Below, piece by piece: positions 9,001 through 19,060 of a stretch of 64,000 nucleotides of DNA. Positions within the stretch are counted from its first letter, which is position 1. Each line of letters starts with the position of its first letter. The translations under genes and the position numbers were made by a program. Origin of the DNA: Reticulitermes speratus (Eukaryota; Arthropoda; Insecta; Blattodea; Rhinotermitidae); the NCBI GenBank assembly GCA_021186555.1, contig JAJKFL010000005.1, positions 46,681,635-46,745,634 of the forward strand. Direction: 5' to 3'. A model generated the notes under the pieces. It ran no database searches. It was not told where the DNA came from and worked only from the letters and a program-made list of their open reading frames with translations.

Positions 9001-11723
9001 GCGCATACCCTTTGTATGCCGGATAACTAAGGCTACAGACACAGATCGGAATATGTAATATTCATTGCTTTTCCACGGCAACAATTTTTACGCGAACGCG
9101 CCTCAGTGTTACATTATACATCCATTGCCCTTCTTGTTAATTATAGAAGTCATCTGAAAATTAAGAAAATATCTGAAGACTGTCAGCTTTCATACCCTGA
9201 AGAATGGGTGTAATTAATATTTAACAAACCATTCGACAGCTGGTTCTGTTCGAGCCTAATTGATACGACAGTCAAAATATCAGTTATTAACAGGCTTTCT
9301 TTCGCACAGCGGACAAACAATACTCCTCCTTGGACTACATCACAATCGTGGGTATTTGTCTGTCTGTAAGCTGCATTGTGCTGCACCTCGCCATCTTCGT
9401 AGTAACACCGAGGCTGATGAATCTTCCGGCCATGAACCTCGCAGCATTCTGCGTGGCACTGTTGCTTCTTTACTGCAGCTTCTTCGCAGGAATGTTCCTG
9501 GAACCACCGTGTGTGGAGCGGGCTATCATAACACACTACAGTTTGTTGGTCACCTTCTGCTGGATGCTCATCATATCTTTCGACGTTTGGAGAACTATCA
9601 TAAGATCCACAAGAAAGCTTCAAAGATCCTCGGGTAAGTAATAAAGTTTAAAATGTCCATACGAGAATTTGATATAGAGGGATTATTTTCATAAAGTCCT
9701 TGGGTTTGGTCAGCGAGCCTGGGCTGACGTTACTAGAGTCAACACCTACTGCCAGATCATAGCGCATGGAAGTGTCCTTTTGCAATCAGAGAGGAGGGAG
9801 AGCTAATACAGAATGCGGGTTCTCTACAAATAGTTGCTTCAATCATGTGACAATTCGTAATTCCGTAGAGTCAGGTTACACTGCTCTAAAACTAAAGACA
9901 CGTTGTCGATCGCACTGCTGCGACAGTGAGAACTACACTTGGTAATTCTGTCTCGTGTAATCAGTACTTATCAGGGCATTTTATGAGCTTCGCATTGAAG
10001 ACAGTTCTTTTAATATAGCAATAATTCACTAAAGACTAGAATTCCTTACACAAATATCAGCAAGTTTGCCAAAATATGGGAACTGGGGCTCAGAAAAACT
10101 GTGGCCACTATTAATTCTCTACAATCCCTTTCCAGAAATGCAAAAAAATACCTCACTTAATGTTGTTGCTAATAATAAACTAAATGTAAATTATAATAGT
10201 GTCGCAAACACACCGACATTTTAACCTGGACACTCGAAATATTTTTTCTGTACGTACAGAAATAAAACCCGCGGATGGAAAGGCATTGCTGTACTGGAAA
10301 AATTTTTCTTATTATGCCACGTAGTCACTTTGCCTCATGCATGAGACGGACTATATTAATAATTGTACCTTAATAATTGTGTGGTGTTACATAATTAACA
10401 TACAGAGTTTATTGAAAGTAGGTAAACAAGGGAAGATATCAAGACATAGAAGACGTGGCTCTTTAGATACGTAATTCCTTGTGTGGTGTCCTCTTTAGTT
10501 TGAACATGTACTTGTTTGCCCTAGGCTCGAAATGGAAACGCTTTAGTGTGTACTCAGTGTTCTGCTGGGTTGTGCCAGTCCTTGTCATGGTACCAGCTCT
10601 CGTCATCGAGTTCTCCGGCCTCGACACGAACTTCCGGCCAGGCTATGGCCAACATAACTGCTGGTTCAGCAACAGTGACTCTCTTCTCGTCTTCGTCGTT
10701 GCCCCACTTTGCGTCGTCATGGCTGTGAACGTCGTCCTCTTTTCTTGGAGCGCCTACCTCATCTACTCGACAAAGTTCAAAATAGAAAATAAGTCAACCT
10801 CTCGTGCAGATTTCCGTCTGTTCCTCAAACTGGCTCTCATTATGGGACTCACATGGCTCACGGGACTGGTTGCTGGCGTTGTGAAACTAACAGGTATTGT
10901 CTACACTTCATATGGCATCTTGCAAAACCTGTTTCACTTGAAAGCGGCGTTTTTGTTCTACGCAGTAATTGAAATGGCGTGTAATGTTCAACATTATATA
11001 TCCAAGTGTGAAATACACTCCTATACGCGCCTTTTACGAAAATTTTTAGGCTTCCACTTGCATTAATTTTTTGTTTATTTTTTATTTAACAGTACTTTTA
11101 GGCAGGTCGAACGATGGCCAATTAGTGACTATCAAGGAGATACATAAAATGTAGCACTCGTGACCAGTTTTGACCCTACGTTTCTCTGGACGGTCTGAGG
11201 AAAATCTGAGTCACTATAGCTGGTAATTGATCCGACATTTGAAACACGAACCTCACAAAAAAAAAATAGAAATTTAAAGTGATCGAACCAGAACTTTTGG
11301 CTGTTTCAAGGCATGATGAACAGGACTTAGTTCGGTAGCAAAGCAAAGTATTTCTGAGAAGCTAAATTCCTTCGGCTTTCTCTCCAAGTCATCTTACAAA
11401 TGGCTCAGACATATTTGAGATATTCTTGAACCCACATACAAAACTGAAAGAGCTCTTGAAAATCCTTTTTGTAACCTCCCTAAAGAAACAACGTGATCCT
11501 TCTTAAAAAGAGATATAATTTATACGTTTGTTCAACAGGTGTGTGGTATGTATTTGTGATCCTCAACACGCTTCAAGGCCTGTTCATTTTCGTAGCCTTC
11601 TCCTGCACCAAGAAAGTTTACAAGGAACTGAGAAGGAAGACACCCCCGTCAGCACAGTCCACTACAACAACTGCTGCAACCTCTGGGTCCCCAACATTGC
11701 GCTGTCAGTGCTTCTGGGGCTAG
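5989..11723 (+). CDS. Methuselah-like (secretin-family) 7TM receptor with SMB-like ectodomain; five coding exons, 671 aa
   Basis: Coding exons are 5989-6083, 7194-8236, 9310-9633, 10525-10893 and 11539-11723. All four introns are GT..AG (phases 2, 1, 1, 1), and the exons sum to 2016 nt, which is 671 codons plus TAG with no internal stop. An in-frame TAG at 5977 lies just upstream of the ATG. The protein has a signal peptide (residues 1-~20), a somatomedin-B-like cluster (35-80), two cysteine-rich modules (~104-150 and ~287-330), many N-glycosylation sequons, then seven hydrophobic helices (~389-633). TM6 carries MGLTWLTG, a class-B/adhesion receptor hallmark. C447 and C533 could form the usual ECL1-ECL2 disulfide. 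No GPS/GAIN cleavage motif is visible before TM1, which favours a Methuselah-like over an adhesion receptor. It is probably a plasma-membrane receptor; ligand and pathway are unknown. The splice model is inference from sequence only. Confidence 0.85.
6237..6520 (+). mobile_element. tRNA-derived SINE family A (in receptor intron 1)
   Basis: The head is GCCGTGCCATGGCTCAGGCG, with CCTCTCACCGCGGAGGCCCG and box B GGCTCGATCCCGGG. The CTCTCACC anticodon-loop match suggests a tRNA-Glu-like ancestor. The body holds GACAAAGTGGTACTGGGACA and CTGGTGCTCCA, ending in poly(A). TTATAT flanks both ends (6230-6235, 6521-6526). Open frames across it are spurious. Confidence 0.82.
7194..8236 (+). CDS. Receptor exon 2: extracellular domain
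   Basis: The acceptor TTCTACATTTCAG ends at 7193 and the donor GTAAGC begins at 8237. It encodes residues 33-380. C59, C61, C65, C71 and C72 give C-x-C-x3-C-x5-CC-x-D (with HYKDCCKD), the somatomedin-B signature; C35 may be a further member. Two related modules follow, TCRSDWD...HCAVCN (C108-C146) and TCASDWA...HCAFCN (C291-C326), separated by a sequon-rich linker (NCTN, NYS, NGT, NES, NTT). The open frame runs on to 8268, but the phase to exon 3 supports the donor at 8237. Confidence 0.85.
8334..8571. repeat. Degenerate ~27-bp minisatellite in receptor intron 2
   Basis: About nine diverged units of the form GGTTGTGGTATCCCTGTATA plus AATTAAT follow one another, starting about 100 bp past the exon 2 donor. 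They make short open frames on both strands, which I take as by-products of the periodicity. Confidence 0.75.
8622..9135 (+). repeat. Dispersed repeat family E, copy 1 (in receptor intron 2)
   Basis: It opens with GCGAAAAGCGACTATTAGCT, a TCTGTCTGTCCG run and CCCACTGGACGGA. It ends about 500 bp later near TTTTCCACGGCA and ACGCGAACGCGCCTCA. The same order of motifs recurs at 17325-17880, 36205-36635 (minus) and 54615-54715 (start only). No coding capacity or terminal repeats seen, so the transposon class is unknown. Confidence 0.7.
9310..9633 (+). CDS. Receptor exon 3: TM1-TM3
   Basis: The acceptor CTTTCGCACAG ends at 9309 and the donor is GTAAGTA at 9634, phase 1 on both sides. Hydrophobic segments are TM1 (~389-410), TM2 (~418-443) and TM3 (~455-473). 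C447 sits before TM3, where class-B receptors have their conserved disulfide cysteine. TM3 ends in FDVWRT, like the ends of Methuselah-type TM3. An opposite-strand open frame across this exon is a shadow. Confidence 0.87.
10525..10893 (+). CDS. Receptor exon 4: TM4-TM6
   Basis: The frame is open upstream to about 10479. Only the acceptor TTGCCCTAG ending at 10524 restores the phase from exon 3; the AGs at 10466 and 10498 do not. The join reads RSSG/SKWKRFSVYS, as expected for ICL2 into TM4. TM4 is ~496-517, TM5 ~540-563 and TM6 ~587-607 (LIMGLTWLTG). C533 in NCWF is the likely ECL2 cysteine. Donor is CAG/GTATTG at 10894, phase 1. Confidence 0.85.
11539..11723 (+). CDS. Receptor exon 5: TM7, cytoplasmic tail, stop
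   Basis: The acceptor GTTTGTTCAACAG ends at 11538. The two leading bases complete Gly611 and the frame continues VWYVFVILNTLQGLFIFVAF as TM7. A basic KKVYKELRRK segment, a Thr/Ser-rich tail and TAG at 11721-11723 follow. The tail is short (about 35 residues) and ends LRCQCFWG. No canonical AATAAA is seen soon after the stop; ATTAAA occurs near 12403 and 12526. Confidence 0.85.
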
Positions 11724-14700
11724 TGGATAAAGATTCCACAGACGACTGTAAAGACTGAACAGGAATGAATGGCTTGTGTCGCTGTTAAGGCTCCAGGCTT
11801 GTATTCGGGATATGACTCGTCGAATATCGCAAGGTCATTCGTTATGCTGACCGAGGTTTTTCATGGTTTTCCTCTGTGGAAATGACAGCAGAGTACCTAG
11901 ATTTGGCCTCGACCGCTTCCTTCCAACACCTTTCTAATTCATTGTTAGTCACTCATGCTACCATTCGGTGCTATATATTCGGAGCCATTAACAGCGTCAT
12001 GAAACAATCCAAAAAAGAACAGTATGTAGTTGTACTGTACAGGAAGCCGACACGTGTTTTCAAAACATTTCTATTTTAAAGAACACAGTTTCTTGGAACG
12101 TGACGCCGAGTTGCCTGATAGAAATTTACCGGGATTTCTGAAGGACCTTCTGTCTCCCTAAATACGAAGAGAGCATGTTCTTTCAAAATGGTGGTAACTC
12201 TGTATCAAACTATACAGCTTGACATCACAGAAGAAAGTATTCTGCATAGACATTTCGTGTGAACTGCAGATGTAATTCCCTTATGTCCTAATTCTTATCT
12301 TTAAAATTACGAACTTGCAGATTGTGACGTCGTGTACCTGCCTTTCTCCCACACACAATTCATTTTTGTCCTTACGGCATCTACCCTGACAAAGCATTAG
12401 TCATTAAATTTAGACGTTTCTACTTGTTCGCTCACATTCTTCTTCCAGTCCTTTCATCACTATGTTCGTAGCATTTTCCCCACATGGCTAACTCTGTTGC
12501 CCTGATAACAGTTTATTTTATGGCTATTAAACTTATTATTATCATCATCATCTTTATGGTTATTATTAATTATGACCTTTCAGAACAATATAACCTACGA
12601 ATTTACATTGGTGCACTATATTACAGGGGTTTACTAATTTTCAAAAAATACAGGAGCCACCTGAAATTTCTAAGCGTCAGAAGGTGACATGAAGCAAGTT
12701 TCATACTGAGGACCCACAAATATTAGAGGCTACGTAAAAAAGTGCAGTCACCATGACGACCTGTCGCCTGGGATTTGTACACCCCTCTTACAGAAGACAA
12801 TACTCCTGTCTATTTTCTTTATTTGAATAGCCCTCCAATGCTACAACTTCCATAAAGTGCATTACACCTGGAATTACTAGATTTCTGGGATTTGTCCATT
12901 GTTTCTTATTCAAAACAGAACACAAATTATATCGGGAATTAGATCTGTTCCCATACTTCGGTGAAAGGTTGGGTTTGCATTTCCTGATTGGGATGCAACA
13001 AAAGGAGATATTCTTAGCCTCTGGACCAACAGCCCTTTCTGTCAGACCCAGAATAGCAGATGCCTCTCCAATCTTTCACCTGAGGGCGGAAACACATCCA
13101 ATTGTGTTACTTGCTGAAAGCGAAAAGACGGATAATAAACAGAACCCGAATAGCCCTAAGTGAAAATACGTAATTCTGGCATCAAAAGCCAAGTGTTCAA
13201 CTACATTTTCCAATTGATATATTATGCACAGTAGGCAAATACACTCCTACATGAAACATAAGGAGAATATTTTAATCTTTCGAGATTTGAGGATCTCATG
13301 CCCGTCAATACGAAGATAAATTTCGTCTGGGATGTGACGCCGTGTAGTCTCCAAAGATTTATCACGACATTTTGGTGGCATCTTCTTTCTCCATCACCAG
13401 ACAAAACATCTGGACTTTGGTAACTGTCTGCTAAAACATATGCTGTCACATTTACTTACGCTTCTGGAAAGTTGGGTTGAATTTCAAGTAAAGTATTGGG
13501 AAGTGTTATGAGCGTGCAAAGAAAAACTTTGGGCAGTTACGCCACTGTATTAGGGTTGAATTTTTATATTATATTTAAGAAGGATCTTTATTTTAATATT
13601 ATGAGGGTTGCAATTTATCTCAATAATTTTTAAAAATTCTGTTTATACTTGACGCAATATAAAACAGGTCTCTATTAGACCAGCCCGTTGACGCTCAGTA
13701 GGGAAATAATAGCAATGTTGAGGGAATCATACAAGGCAAACAAACACCCTACGCTGAAAAAATACAGAGATTCTGAAATTTGTAGCAGGTGGTATATAAC
13801 GTTACCATTAACGGTTAAACAGCATCAAGGTAATTTGTTTTCGTTACCTTTACTGCGCCAAATTTCATTATACATCATTCGGTAAAACTTCAATATAATT
13901 TTGTACGTCAGTACTCTCTCGTAAAACTTTAAAAAGTTTGCCAAAACAAAGAATATAAGGAAAAAGGGAATTCACATACGTCGACAGTCAAATTTGCGTG
14001 CTGAATAGTGTCAGTCCACAAAATAGAAATCGATCGGGGCCATATGTGTTAAATCGACGTGGCGTAACGTTCAGGGCCTTCTATTGAATTCTCCTCGTCG
14101 CCTAGGGGCCTGCAAAATGTGACAATGGAACACACCTTTTCACATTTCGGGTGCAGGCACCGAAGTTAGGAAGCAAGAGCACAAGCAAAATATTCATCAT
14201 ACAACAAAGGAAAAGGTATGTGTAGAAAGTGTCTTAAATGAATGAATAATTCACTGATTCACGAGTTTAAAGCCCACCAATACAACGACAGTCTGTTACT
14301 CATATCATTTAATTTTGGGTTGTAATATTGCTAGCCTGATTAGTGATTTCCAAAATCACGGAGAGAAAAAGTGCTTCCATCTTCAGGTAGAAGTGAGCCA
14401 AGGAGCGAAAGCAGCGTCAAATACGTGAAAGGGAGAATTTCGTAGAGGGGTGACCAAACATAACCAGTGACTGGGATTCAAATATGGAACTAAGACGAGC
14501 CAGTCTGAATAATAGACAATGCAAAGAGCCGCAGGACAGGAGATATGGGACGGTAAATAAGCACATAAGAACACGAAGGCTGAGACTAAATTTTCTCTAC
14601 TCTTGATTCAGCACCACGCCATTTCGTCATGCGCAAGAGCGGAAGCCTCTTTCCTACAGAGTACCCTTTAGAAATGACAACGTATCAAAATTTAAGAAAT

Positions 14701-15210
14701 TTACTTGAAGTACATTTAAACCCCGATATAGCGCCACTGTTTGTACACCGCGATTTGTTGCGGTATATTGAGTGTGACGTTAAATCTTAATGCTGTACAA
14801 CAGAGAATTCCTCTTTACAAAATTTCATTGTTGGTAAGTGAGGGTGGCGCCATACCGCAGGAAGGGGGGACGGGGGCTATATGTGCTCTTGACTGTAAGA
14901 ACAGTAACAAGTGGTTAGAGCGATGATTTCAAAAGCACTAACCGTCAAATGACATTGGATATTATTCGTATCACCCGCTTTAATGATATAAATATCACAG
15001 TTTTGTCCACTTAAACCTGTCGTATGATTCTCATAATAAAGGGTAATATGTACAAAAACAACCTTTACAAATTCCTTATAATGGAGATGCGTTGTGTTCA
15101 CTGTGAGGTAGGTATAAAATTTTAAAGATAATGTGGCTTAATGTGGCTCTTCAGATTCCTGACAATAACTAGCGAACAGGTTGTCGCTTCAGATTAAGGT
15201 CTACTGGAAA
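11724..15210. other. Intergenic downstream of the receptor gene
   Basis: Probably holds the 3' UTR in its first part, then AT-rich sequence with single-end family F fragments near 12095 and 13322. No second gene or clear polyadenylation signal was identified. Confidence 0.5.
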
Positions 15211-15349
15211 GCAACGCCATGTCAAATTTGGTAGATACGTGTCAATGTTCTGATGAAGTTGCCGTCGGAGCCTTCATACTGTAAAAATGGGGGCAAAAGG
15301 TTCCTCCGAAAACTTGGTGTCTACCAAACTACATGGCGTCACATCCCTA
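15211..15349. mobile_element. MITE-like family F copy
   Basis: GCAACGCCATGTCAAATTTG on the left is inverted against ACTACATGGCGTCACATC on the right. Family F ends carry GACGCCGTGTGGTCTGGTA-type sequence with an inner GAAACGTCGG. Confidence 0.6.
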
Positions 15350-16199
15350 AATAACGCAATCTTTATATTCACACCCATCAGAACCTCCATCTGACCTCAT
15401 AACACACTACACTGCAATATTTTGTGTTACGACACCGCATAGGGCGATAGGTGGTTGCAAGCTTTGCGAAGAAATGCAGTACCTCCGTCTTCAGGTAACG
15501 GAAGGATGACCTCGAAACGTTTGTATTCACGCACAAAACAGTAAGATATCACAACACACAAAAATGCAATTAAACCTCAAGTTTCATGTAACTGTATATA
15601 CAGTGATTTTACGAAAATATATTCACTGGAGTTGTCATAAGTCTAGGCAGACATACTTGATCATGGGCGATGAAGAAGTTGATGCCATTAATAACGCTCT
15701 TTATGGAGTCGAATATTTGTATGACAGTGAATGAGAAAGAAGGCAAAAGAGACAGTAGTCTGGTTTAAAGCACTCTCCTGGTGCATGACTCGAGCGTTAG
15801 AGGAACATCACGAAAAAAACCCCACTCAGGATAGTCAGTAAAACAGCCAGTATACACAGCGGACATCTCCCAAGAACATGTTGTAAGTGGCTATGGTCAA
15901 TTCTAAAGCCGTATTTTCTACGTGTGACATTTCTTCTTAATCTGCAGATATCAATAATATAAGAACACCATCAACCACAACTACAGTTTCGTCCTTATTT
16001 TGAAAAAAGGGACAACCCAAAAATATCAATTTCCCAGAAGAAGCAAGAAGGTTGCTCCATTTTACATATGACAAATGCTTTGAGATGTAGGATATCTCCC
16101 AACTATCTTGGTTATTCTTGAAGTTGCAGCAGTCATATTTTTACATATCGTAGAGAAACATTAGTCGAATGATCTGCTACACATAATTCAACTTAGCTC

Positions 16200-16830
16200 A
16201 AAGTGGCACTTAACCCCTTTTAACAAAACAGGGGCGATTTATTGGAAAACAATATTTTGTTTTCAGCACGCTACATGTTTCGACCCTACCGGACCATCAC
16301 AATCTAAATTCACGAAAAAAGGAAAATAAAATATAGGAGAAAATCCTACTAACCAGAATAAGAGAACTAAGGCTTCAGAAGGTAAGATTCACTGCAACTA
16401 ATATAAAAGCCGATCCCGGTGGTCGTGCGGTCCAAGGCGTAGGTCTACGGCCGCTCGATTCCTGGGATCGGGGTTCGAATCCCCCCCGAGGGCATGGATG
16501 TTCTTCTTTTACGTTTGTGTTACGTAGGTAGCGGCCGCTGCGACGAGCTGATCACCCTTTCAGAAGAGTCCTGCCGAGTGTGTCTAAACTGTGAGTGAGC
16601 TAGAAACCTCAACAACAAGGCGACCTAGACACCAGTTGAGCTGCAGCGCCACAGAAAAATATATATATACATTGTAAAAGCATTTATGTAAGGGTAAGAT
16701 GTTACACCAAAGATAACTCTCAACTCCTTTTACATATTTTTATATTTCTATACAAAGCCCGATGACGACCCATTGCGGCCGAAACATGTAGTGTATTAAA
16801 ACCAAAATATTGTCTTCGAATAAACTGTAG
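16200..16830. mobile_element. Element with inverted hammerhead-like ends, split by SINE C
   Basis: GAAACATGTAG occurs on minus at about 16271 and on plus at about 16785. It is followed outward by related sequence (CTGAAAACAAAATATTGTTT and TTAAAACCAAAATATTGTCT). The CTGANGA boxes are decayed (GATGGTCCGG; CGATGACGACC). Confidence 0.5.
16409..16665 (+). mobile_element. tRNA-derived SINE family C
   Basis: Head GCCGATCCCGGTGGTCGTGC, GGTCCAAGGCGTAGGTCTAC and box B GGGGTTCGAATCCC. Body has GCGACGAGCTGATCACCCTT and AGAGTCCTGCCGAGTGTG, then a CCACAGAAAAATATAT end. It sits between the two inverted ends at 16271 and 16756. Confidence 0.78.
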
Positions 16831-17324
16831 TCGTGTTTGACGTTTTTAACTTATCACTAAAGCCTTAAACCAAAATAACCTGGAACGCCTGATGTATATC
16901 ACGAAACGCCTGAGGCATACGGGCAAAGGTCGAGACTAGAAACCCTCAAATGTAATTCAAAAATGTTGCTGGCCTACAGAACGATTTGGAGCGGAGAGTT
17001 ACAAATTCGTTACATGTAGTGCTCTGTTGCCATACTGAGTCAGTATATGTCACTAGGATTACACTACATGATCCAACATACACACTCGAACGCAAATGAC
17101 AGCCTTGTACTCGACAAGGCACACAGAGTTATAGGATTGCGTGTATGCCTACAGAAAGAACACGTAATTTGCCTTCTGTTGTGACACAGTGTGACAGCGA
17201 ATTATTACAGCTTTACTTGCAATTTATAAACTATCGGATACGAAGTTCAAACCACCCGTCTTGTATTTAGAAGATGCCTGGTTCAAATCCAGTTTGCGGC
17301 ATTTTTCGTAAGTAAGGTTTCTTT

Positions 17325-17880
17325 TTAGATGCATTCGCAAAATTCCGAAAAGCGACTATCAGCTTCGTCATGTCTGCGTGTGTCTCTCTCTGCCTGTCTG
17401 TTCATCCGACTGCCCGTCAGTCCGCATGGAACAACTTGGGTCCCACTGGACGGACTTTCATGAAATTTGTTATTTGAATATTTTTCGAAAATCTGTCAAG
17501 AAAATTCAATTTTACATTAAAATCTGAGAAGAAGAATGGGTACTTTAGGTGAAAACCTACGTACATTTATGATGCTATCTCACTCTATTCTTCCCAGGAT
17601 GAGAAATGTTCAGACAAAGTTGCAGAGAAAATCAAAACACATTTTATGTTCGAAAACATTTTTCCGAAAATCGTGCCATTTATGAGATAATGTGGAAAAT
17701 ATGGTACAGCCAGACAGCCCACAGATTACAATATAATACTGTGCGTGCGCTTTGCATGTTGGATAATTTAGGCTACACACACACACTCGGAATATGTAAT
17801 ACTCATTGCTTTTCCACGGCAAAAATGTTTACGCGAACGCGCCTCAATGTTATGTTTATACGCACATTGCCTGTCTTGTG
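17325..17880 (+). repeat. Dispersed repeat family E, copy 2
   Basis: It matches the 8622-9135 copy along its length, including GCGAAAAGCGACTATCAGCT, the TCTG-rich run, ATGGAACAACTTGGGTCCCA and ACGCGAACGCGCCTCAATGT. Short open frames here on both strands are not conserved with copy 1. Confidence 0.7.
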
Positions 17881-18816
17881 GATTCTTCAGCTTGTCCATA
17901 CAAGTACTGGAACGGTACTAAGAATATGATATAACTGCTTCCTTGCTAATAATTTACAATATGTTCTTCATCAAACGCCTGATAAAGTCGTTATATAACC
18001 CACAAAAGTAACGCCTTTACCCGAATGCTGCTTCATTAATCGCATGAAGTATTATTGCGTCAAATCAGCATAGTACGTGCAAGAGATTCACGGCAGACAG
18101 CGCAGTTATACAACAGACTTCATTTCCGTTTCCAATTACTCTCTCCCTGAAGTTGATACCTGCTCTCCCTTGAGATCTAAAATTTTGAAAACAAAGTAAG
18201 CTATTATGCGAAACTGTCTATTCAAAGCAAGCAACAAGAACTTTTACCCAAGTTATATAAAGCAAAGTAATTGCTGCATAAAACTCTGTAACAGCGGGAT
18301 TGTCTGTCTGTCTGTCTGTCTATCTGTCTGTGAGGCTTTTGGAATATGGAGGATAAAGTTTGTGAAATCCAGACACTAGACAGAGGTCTGTAATTATCTG
18401 TTTTGTGGGGGTTCGGGTGAAGTTAACAAGAAAGTCCGTAAAAAAGAAATGTTAGTCACAAAACAGTTCGCACTTACTAAACATAATTTACAGATGTACG
18501 AAAAGACATATAAATGACAGCATTACTAATTTAAACACGATATACTAAACCCTACTTGGTGTTCTGAAACATACTACGTTTTGTCTGGAGTAGACATTTG
18601 GTCAGTCAGTTGAGCGCAGGAAATAAATTTGGTAGCCTAAATGTATGTACTGGAACATCAAAAGCTGCCCTAAACGCCGTGCGTATTGCCACCATATCGA
18701 AGAAAATTCCGTAACAAATTTCGGTGCTTTATTCTACGTCCGCAGTAAGAAATCTTTAAAAACCGAGAGAAAAGAGACACCTCTCTGTACGTATTTCACA
18801 ATTTGCTGCTACTAAT
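17881..18816. other. Intergenic, no gene seen
   Basis: AT-rich, with a TGTC microsatellite at 18301-18331 and otherwise nothing recognised. Confidence 0.5.
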
Positions 18817-18983
<167 letters not shown>

Positions 18984-19060
18984 ACTAACTTGTTATTGCT
19001 ACTACACTGTAATTTCAACTACTACTACTGCCGCCGCCACCACCGCTACCACCACCACCC

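Noticed and set aside
10467-10524. Alternative starts of receptor exon 4 (AG at 10466 or 10498)
   Set aside because: Neither matches the phase-1 end of exon 3; only the acceptor ending at 10524 restores the frame and gives RSSGSKWKRF.
16409-16490. Functional tRNA genes at sites with GGTTCGAATCC boxes
   Set aside because: These sites belong to repeated SINE heads with common bodies, poly(A) or AT-rich ends and target duplications; no isolated well-formed cloverleaf was found.
17220-17305. tRNA-like sequence with GGTTCAAATCCAG
   Set aside because: Box B only; box A and stems could not be traced, so no feature was called.
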